Shown here: positions 7,992-11,801 of the stretch, piece by piece
How the letters are laid out: each line of letters starts with the position of its first letter
Numbering within the stretch: the stretch's first letter is position 1
Source: Chloroflexota bacterium
GTDB lineage: Bacteria > Chloroflexota > Anaerolineae > Anaerolineales > Anaerolineaceae
DNA length: 11,801 bases
Direction: 5' to 3'
Assembly: GCA_029265085.1 (NCBI GenBank)
Contig: JAJUJY010000134.1
Location: 1-11,801 of the forward strand
Notes under the pieces: generated by a model
Database searches by the model: none
What the model was told of the DNA's origin: nothing
What the model saw: only the letters and a program-made list of their open reading frames with translations
Translations under genes and position numbers: made by a program

Positions 7992-8558
7992 ATGCAAAAT
8001 AATCGTTCTATACGAGTTCGTCTATTCTTGCTCATTCTTTTGTTCTGCCTGGCGCTCCTGACCGGCTGCACCTCCGCAGACGCTGCAACCGCCGGAGAGG
8101 CTGGGCAGCCCCAACCAGAAACTGCCGCTGCCTATAAATCGATCACCATTCCTGGCCCAGTCACAGCCAACCTGGAATTACCCGAAGGATGGGATTTTTA
8201 CGGAAATGCCGGCTGGTTATCTCCGGATAACGGGCAGACCCTGGCTGGCCTGCGGTTGACCTTTATTAGCCCGGATAAGGATGCCAAACGATTGTTATTC
8301 AATGAAGATGCGGTCATCCTGGAGCAAAGCGACATTACCATCGGTGATTTAGCGGTTACCCGTTATAAAGTCGAAAGCTATATGACGATAGCGGCCACTG
8401 GTGAGCGCAACCTGGAAGGCTACGAATTAATTTACGCCTTTCCAGCCAAAGACCCTGAACTAATGGCTGGCGTATTTGTCCGCGCCGCCACCCTGGAAGC
8501 CCTGGAACAAGCCGAACCTGTCGTAGAGCACATGGCCTCCAGCCTGACCTGGGAATAA
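7992..8558 (+). CDS. Lipoprotein of unknown function
   Basis: The ATG at 7992 follows GGAGG (7978-7982) at a 9-base spacing and gives 188 residues with a typical lipoprotein signal: basic start (R5, R8, R10), hydrophobic stretch 11-23, and lipobox LTGC with the lipidated cysteine at 26. The frame is open upstream to 7944, but that would bury the signal sequence. After the cysteine comes an Ala/Gly/Pro-rich linker (27-50), expected for a tether outside the membrane. A mixed alpha/beta domain of about 135 residues follows, starting near TIPGPVTANLELPEGWDF. The pattern of an initial strand with LELPEGW and a final helix containing ALEQAEPVVEHMASSL resembles small PsbP/LpqN-like domains, but I cannot place it in a named family with confidence. 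It is expected at the outer face of the cytoplasmic membrane. No neighbour suggests a role. Confidence 0.82.
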   Translation: MQNNRSIRVRLFLLILLFCLALLTGCTSADAATAGEAGQPQPETAAAYKSITIPGPVTANLELPEGWDFYGNAGWLSPDNGQTLAGLRLTFISPDKDAKRLLFNEDAVILEQSDITIGDLAVTRYKVESYMTIAATGERNLEGYELIYAFPAKDPELMAGVFVRAATLEALEQAEPVVEHMASSLTWE

Positions 8559-8578
8559 GAAAGCAATTAACTGGCCGC

Positions 8579-8616
8579 GGGGAACAAGGGAAAAAGGGGG
8601 AAATTCCTTGCTCCCC
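8579..8616 (+). repeat. Imperfect inverted repeat in the 8559-8803 intergenic region
   Basis: GGGGAACAAGG (8579-8589) pairs with CCTTGCTCCCC (8606-8616) with one mismatch, around a purine-rich 16-base loop. It lies 20 bp after the lipoprotein stop. No T run follows, so it is not a standard intrinsic terminator; it may stabilise the mRNA 3' end or mark an unknown element. The rest of the region shows nothing else clear except a possible -10 box at 8729. Confidence 0.4.
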
Positions 8617-8728
8617 AGCCACAGAAATCAGCCCAATAAATCCTTTTCTTGCCTGATTATTGAGAAGGCGAACAAAATGTGAAATCATTTACCGCAGAAT
8701 AATTTCAGTTCATTTATTTTGAATCGGC

Positions 8729-8734
8729 TATACT
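8729..8734 (+). promoter_or_regulatory. Possible -10 element for the SnoaL-like gene
   Basis: TATACT lies in an AT-rich stretch 70 bp before the start at 8804, a reasonable position, but no convincing -35 box or TG extension accompanies it. Confidence 0.3.
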
Positions 8735-8803
8735 AATTTTCAAAAGAAAGTAATAAATAGCCCTTCTCAGCAATCCATTCGACAGCTCATGAGGAATTTA
8801 ACC

Positions 8804-9394
8804 ATGTCCGACACCATTCAAGAAATCCGTACCGTATTAGAAAAATTTCAACTCGGCTATACGCAGAGAGACCCCGTTCACATCGCTGCTTTTATGGATC
8901 TGTTCATTGATTCTCCTGATTTGGAGGTAATCGGCACAGGTTCTGTCACACCAGGAAAAGGCGAATGGTGCCTTGGGAGAGAACCCGTCCGCGAACTGGT
9001 TGATTCCGATTGGAAATTCTGGGGCGACTTTGTGCTGGAATTAGATAAGGCGCACATTCACGCGCTGGGTGATGTTGCCTGGGTTGCCGTTCCAGCCACG
9101 GTTACCATGCGTTTTCCTCAGGAAGAAGGCTGCCAGAATTACCTGGATTACCTCAAAGAAATGCTCGACAAAGAACCTGCCCGGCCAGCCAGCGAAATGG
9201 TCCGTTATATCGTGCGCGGCGCATCCAACACACTGTTCGAGTTGGGACGCGGCGAAGAATTTGTCTGGCCGATTCGCTTTACCGGTGTATTGGTGAAGCA
9301 ATCAGGCCAGTGGCGCTTCCACCAGATGCAATTTGCCTTTCCGACCACCTATTATCCCGATGTACGCATCGTCCGCGGCGAAGTGCTAATCTAA
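8804..9394 (+). CDS. NTF2/SnoaL-like fold protein
   Basis: I chose the ATG at 8804 because GAGGA at 8791-8795 stands 8 bases before it; an ATG at 8789 in the same frame has no such site. The 196-residue protein has the layout of the SnoaL-like part of the NTF2 superfamily: an N-terminal helix (1-35), then DLEVIGTGS (about 39-47) with a helix ending in WGDF, the strand pair GDVAWVAVPATVTM (about 88-101), and a final WRFHQMQFAFP strand (about 168-178). These alpha+beta barrels form a hydrophobic pocket and serve as small enzymes, ligand binders or stress-related proteins; the sequence does not reveal a substrate. Residues about 104-135 form an inserted acidic helical stretch between the two halves of the barrel, longer than in minimal members. 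It has no signal peptide and is probably cytoplasmic. It appears to be a single-gene unit, ended by the hairpin at 9411-9441. Confidence 0.8.
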   Translation: MSDTIQEIRTVLEKFQLGYTQRDPVHIAAFMDLFIDSPDLEVIGTGSVTPGKGEWCLGREPVRELVDSDWKFWGDFVLELDKAHIHALGDVAWVAVPATVTMRFPQEEGCQNYLDYLKEMLDKEPARPASEMVRYIVRGASNTLFELGRGEEFVWPIRFTGVLVKQSGQWRFHQMQFAFPTTYYPDVRIVRGEVLI

Positions 9395-9410
9395 GCTTTC
9401 TTAAATAAAT

Positions 9411-9441
9411 GCTCCCTGGCAGAGTTCAACCGCCAGGGAGC
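9411..9441. terminator. Probable bidirectional terminator between convergent genes
   Basis: A perfect 10-bp stem (GCTCCCTGGC at 9411-9420 with GCCAGGGAGC at 9432-9441) and an 11-base loop sit midway between the ends of two convergent genes (9394 and 9461). The minus-strand tail (ATTTATTTAAG) is T-rich; the plus-strand tail (GAATAATTTTG) is weaker. Placement and symmetry favour use in both directions. Confidence 0.75.
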
Positions 9442-9460
9442 GAATAATTTTGCCACAGCC

Positions 9461-10177
9461 TCAATGCACTTCAATACCCATTTCAACATGCGGCTGGCAA
9501 TTTTTGCGGTTGGCGGTGCAGCGAAAATTGCATACCGTTCCCCCTTGCGCAAGGGTCGATGTCCGGTTCAACGTCCACCCCATGGCCTCAAACTGCGGGT
9601 AATCTAACAAGCACAGGTAGGGCACAAATGCTTCTGCCTGATGCGCTTTAAAATATTTCACCAACCCACACTCCGTATAGTCCAACCCCCAATCAAAGGA
9701 TTTGACATCGCCTTCCACATAGGTGAAAACCCAATCTCCCGCATAACGATGCGCCTGGCTGCGTTCTGCCACTTTGCGGAGTTTGGCCATTCGCTTTCTT
9801 CCTTCACTCCACCCCATGATCTTCAAAACCCACCGCATTGGAAAAGACCGGTACATTCTGCGTACTGCATTGTAAAGGATTTGTCCGGCTTCTTCCGGAG
9901 AGTAACCGCGGTCCCGCATCGTTTGGTAGAAAGCCAGCATCTGCCCTCCCTGGGCAATGATCCGGGTAAATCCTTTGACTTCATCTCCACCAATATAGGG
10001 AAGGGTGGGCAGCAGCTCTATAAACCGCCTGGTCATTTCTTTGGTAATTTGATCTGCTTGCTCTTTACCCATCTGACGGCTCAACTCCAGGCGTATAAAT
10101 GGGCTTGAGGAGCGAAGCAGGCGAATAAACTGCTTTTGATGGTGAACATAATACGCTGCATCGATGTTTTCGGCCAT
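9461..10177 (-). CDS. L-2-amino-thiazoline-4-carboxylic acid (ATC) hydrolase family protein
   Basis: The ATG at 10177 is preceded by AAAGGGA at about 7 bases. A longer frame to 10249 would overlap the methyltransferase gene by 41 bp and has no comparable site. The 238-residue protein is soluble, with a helical N-terminal half resembling the family (residues 1-110) and a C-terminal half holding the recognisable pattern: DYTECGLVKYF (166-176, C170), PYLCLLD (186-192, C189, D192), NRTSTLAQGG (204-213) and CNFRC (216-220). Pseudomonas ATC hydrolase opens the thiazoline ring of ATC toward S-carbamoyl-cysteine and cysteine. Most relatives in anaerobes and Chloroflexota are untested, so the substrate here is open. 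The C-terminal end has extra cysteines and a histidine (C216, C220, C227, H230) that could bind metal. It is the last gene of a minus-strand operon, 31 bp after the methyltransferase, and a hairpin terminator follows. Confidence 0.82.
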   Translation of the reverse strand: MAENIDAAYYVHHQKQFIRLLRSSSPFIRLELSRQMGKEQADQITKEMTRRFIELLPTLPYIGGDEVKGFTRIIAQGGQMLAFYQTMRDRGYSPEEAGQILYNAVRRMYRSFPMRWVLKIMGWSEGRKRMAKLRKVAERSQAHRYAGDWVFTYVEGDVKSFDWGLDYTECGLVKYFKAHQAEAFVPYLCLLDYPQFEAMGWTLNRTSTLAQGGTVCNFRCTANRKNCQPHVEMGIEVH

Positions 10178-10208
10178 GATTTTCCCTTTATCCTGATGAA
10201 ATCGCTGT

Positions 10209-10826
10209 TTAGTCCCGAATTGCCTGACCTTGATACAAACACCCTTCATGTTTGGGTGTACCGGTTAATTGGAACTGGTTCAATTCGACAATGCGCAACC
10301 CCGCGGCGGATATCAACCCAGAGATATCCCGGTTCAGGTTGCAGCCTGCTGCCAGTACCTTATAAAATGGGTTTAAGAGGGACTGCGAGAACCGTACACC
10401 CGTATCACAACTTAATCCATGCTCTAAAAAAATAAACATCCCGCCCGGTTTAAGCACACGGTGAATCTGCTCCAGGCTGCGCAAGGGATCAGAGACCGAA
10501 CATAACGTCCAGGTGGATACCACCGTGTCAAACGAAGCATCCTGAAACGGAAGCTGCTCGGATGGAGCTTCATACAGGTCAACGGACACCCCGGTATCCC
10601 GTATTGTTAGCCAGGATAAGGCATACATATCCGGACTGCTATCCACTGCGGTAATCCGATCCACCGTTTTGGGGTAACATGACAAGTTAAGTCCGCTGCC
10701 AAAGCCAATTTCCAATATCTTTCCTTGAACTGCACGGAGCACATTTCGGCGCAGGTTAGTCACTTGAGGTTTGGACAAACTGGCATTCATCCATTTTGGA
10801 AAAATATTTTGAGTGTAGTAATTCAT
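10209..10826 (-). CDS. Class I SAM-dependent methyltransferase, METTL7-like
   Basis: The ATG at 10826 gives 205 residues and follows a GGGGTGGG purine stretch at about 4-5 bases; a GTG at 10835 in frame is possible but its upstream spacing is poor. Rossmann-type SAM motifs are clear: LEIGFGSG (38-45, motif I), the acidic residue D62 in ITAVDSSP, SEQLPF (89-94), FDTVVSTWTLCSV (99-111) and RVLKPGG (123-129). After these come FLEHG (133-137) and AGCNLNRDI (160-168). The EHG and GC-L-RD elements are typical of the branch containing animal METTL7A/B, which methylate thiols including hydrogen sulfide, and many bacterial UbiE-like relatives; the bacterial substrate is unknown. No membrane anchor is visible, in contrast to the animal proteins. 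It lies between the GbsR-type regulator (47 bp upstream) and the ATC-hydrolase-like gene (31 bp downstream), so the three are probably co-transcribed. Confidence 0.88.
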   Translation of the reverse strand: MNYYTQNIFPKWMNASLSKPQVTNLRRNVLRAVQGKILEIGFGSGLNLSCYPKTVDRITAVDSSPDMYALSWLTIRDTGVSVDLYEAPSEQLPFQDASFDTVVSTWTLCSVSDPLRSLEQIHRVLKPGGMFIFLEHGLSCDTGVRFSQSLLNPFYKVLAAGCNLNRDISGLISAAGLRIVELNQFQLTGTPKHEGCLYQGQAIRD

Positions 10827-10873
10827 ATAACCCACCCCGCATTAATAGAAGAAAGGTATCCGCAAAGGTTTCT

Positions 10874-11353
10874 TTAGTTTTTCCCTTGAGCCAGTTTTTC
10901 AAGCAGTTGCGGAAACCGCTCTTCTAAAAAAGAGAATAAATCATGCGCCTCTTCCAACCGGCTGCGCATTTCAGGAGGTTTGTTGGCTAACAAATCCAAA
11001 CCGCGCTCGGTAATCCGGTGCAATTCACTCATTAAAGACATCCACTGCTGCATGTATAAAACCCAACCGCCCGGTTTAAACCGATAATAATCCCGGCGGG
11101 GCACTCTGGAAGGCGCACGTTCAATCAATCCTTTTTCAATCAGCAAACGTGCCATAATGCTGACGGAACTTTTGCTGGCATTTAACCGCTCACATAAATC
11201 CGTGATCGATTGCTCCGGCGGATCGGATATCAACAGTACCCCAAGAATCCGGCCAGCCATGCGCGGCAAACCCATTTGATCGAAGAATAACGCGATATCT
11301 TCAACAAAATGAATTTCTCCCAACGAATTTGCCATTGGGTTATTTACAGTCAT
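10874..11353 (-). CDS. GbsR/MarR family transcriptional regulator
   Basis: The 159-residue protein begins at an ATG preceded by GAGGAAA at about 5-8 bases. Its first 14 bases overlap the end of the upstream gene, an arrangement that suggests coupled translation. An in-frame ATG at 11335 just after that stop lacks a ribosome-binding site. A winged helix-turn-helix occupies about residues 25-92: GLPRMAGRILGVLL (28-41), SDPPEQS (43-49), a recognition helix around ASKSSVSIMARLL (59-71) and a basic wing RAPSRVPRRDYYRF (79-92). This sequence style is that of the GbsR branch of MarR, named for the glycine-betaine synthesis repressor of Bacillus. The C-terminal helices (95-155) would form the dimer interface. 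GbsR-type proteins usually repress adjacent genes and respond to a small molecule. Here it is embedded in the operon, so autoregulation of the whole unit is likely; the operator should lie right of the window. Confidence 0.88.
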   Translation of the reverse strand: MTVNNPMANSLGEIHFVEDIALFFDQMGLPRMAGRILGVLLISDPPEQSITDLCERLNASKSSVSIMARLLIEKGLIERAPSRVPRRDYYRFKPGGWVLYMQQWMSLMSELHRITERGLDLLANKPPEMRSRLEEAHDLFSFLEERFPQLLEKLAQGKN

Positions 11354-11801
11354 TTCGCTTTCCTCGCAGCGCCCATCCCAGGGTCAAAGCAGAGGCCGTC
11401 AGCAGGGCAGCGCCCATAAACAAACCGCGGTAATTGACCGATAAAACGGACGATCCGTCCGCCACTGTTGGCGCAGTCTCATCCAGGTAGCTGCCTAAAG
11501 AGTCAATCGCAGGCGTTGGCAGCCCAGAGTCAAAAGCCAATTGCTTAAATTCTTTATACACCTGGGTCATTTCATCGCGGGCGTGGTTTGCGTGGCGTGC
11601 CATGACCAGTTCTGCCCGTTCAGTATTCATACCCAATTTGAGCGCCCAGACCAAAACAGGTTCAGGAATATATTCAAGGACCCGGTATTTGGCTGGTGTG
11701 ACTGGATAGCCCAGGCGGCGCAGCACCATCAAACCTTCCCGCACAGCCCGCACCAACAAAACCAAACCATCCCGGGTACGTGAAAGGCGATAATTATCAC
11801 C
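11340..11801 (-). CDS. Ketopantoate reductase (PanE/ApbA)-like protein, C-terminal part, with a C-terminal membrane helix
   Basis: The frame is open to the window edge, so the 5' end is missing; 153 residues are visible. The frame continues upstream of the apparent TTG at 11765, so that codon should not be taken as the start. The visible part matches the all-helical C-terminal domain of 2-dehydropantoate 2-reductase-like proteins: VREGLMVLRRLGYPVTP, then a helix around LEYIPEPVLVWALK, HANHARDEMTQVYKEF and SGLPTPAIDSL. These enzymes use NADPH to reduce 2-oxoacids such as ketopantoate; the N-terminal Rossmann domain is outside the window. This branch is probably a paralogue of unknown substrate and not the pantothenate enzyme. 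After the usual end of the domain a linker leads to one hydrophobic segment (GLFMGAALLTASALTLGWAL) and a short basic tail, which would anchor the protein in the membrane. It is the first visible gene of the operon and overlaps the regulator gene by 14 bp. Confidence 0.75.
   Translation of the reverse strand, partial: GDNYRLSRTRDGLVLLVRAVREGLMVLRRLGYPVTPAKYRVLEYIPEPVLVWALKLGMNTERAELVMARHANHARDEMTQVYKEFKQLAFDSGLPTPAIDSLGSYLDETAPTVADGSSVLSVNYRGLFMGAALLTASALTLGWALRGKRNDCK

Noticed and set aside
8559..8803. tRNA or other structured RNA gene in the gene-free stretch
   Set aside because: No cloverleaf, CCA-type end or known riboswitch core could be traced on either strand.
10178..10249. Longer N terminus for the ATC-hydrolase-like protein
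   Set aside because: It would overlap the methyltransferase gene by 41 bp and has no good ribosome-binding site, whereas the ATG at 10177 has AAAGGGA upstream.
1..11801. CRISPR array, insertion sequence or integration site
   Set aside because: No regularly spaced direct repeats, transposase or integrase coding sequence, or terminal inverted repeats with target duplication were seen.

Overview
The window looks like bacterial chromosome of moderate GC. Gene content and style fit a Chloroflexota (Anaerolineae-like) genome: a large PAS/GAF sensor HD-GYP protein, a GbsR-type MarR regulator, an ATC-hydrolase-family protein, a METTL7-like methyltransferase and a YgjP-type metalloprotease. That assignment is inference from gene content only; no rRNA, tRNA or other phylogenetic marker is present. 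I see no insertion sequence, CRISPR array, integrase or attachment site.

Layout. (1) Positions 2-937, plus strand: the 3' end of a sensor histidine kinase, followed 9 bp later by a DUF1349 protein and closed by a strong intrinsic terminator (955-982). (2) Positions 1016-5962, plus strand: a good sigma70-type promoter, then a 1412-residue membrane-anchored sensor phosphodiesterase (two TM helices, about six PAS, two GAF, C-terminal HD-GYP), then a small membrane-anchored META-domain protein and a 14-bp-stem terminator. (3) Positions 5983-7826: two divergently transcribed predicted zinc metalloproteases, a CPBP/Rce1-like integral membrane protease (minus) and a YgjP/DUF45 protease (plus), the latter probably read from a leaderless mRNA. 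(4) Positions 7992-9394, plus strand: a lipoprotein of unknown function and an NTF2/SnoaL-like fold protein. (5) Positions 9461-11801, minus strand: a compact four-gene operon entering from the right edge, in transcription order a ketopantoate-reductase-like protein (5' end missing), a GbsR/MarR regulator overlapping it by 14 bp, a METTL7-like SAM methyltransferase and an ATC-hydrolase-family protein. A hairpin at 9411-9441 separates this operon from the convergent SnoaL-like gene.

Functionally, the left half is signalling: phosphorelay output outside the window, and c-di-GMP breakdown under multi-input control. The right-hand operon is the best candidate for an uncharacterised small metabolic system, perhaps thiol or thiazoline chemistry under control of its own regulator, but its substrate cannot be read from sequence. 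No intergenic stretch exceeds 300 bases; the longest, 8559-8803, holds an imperfect hairpin and a possible -10 element.
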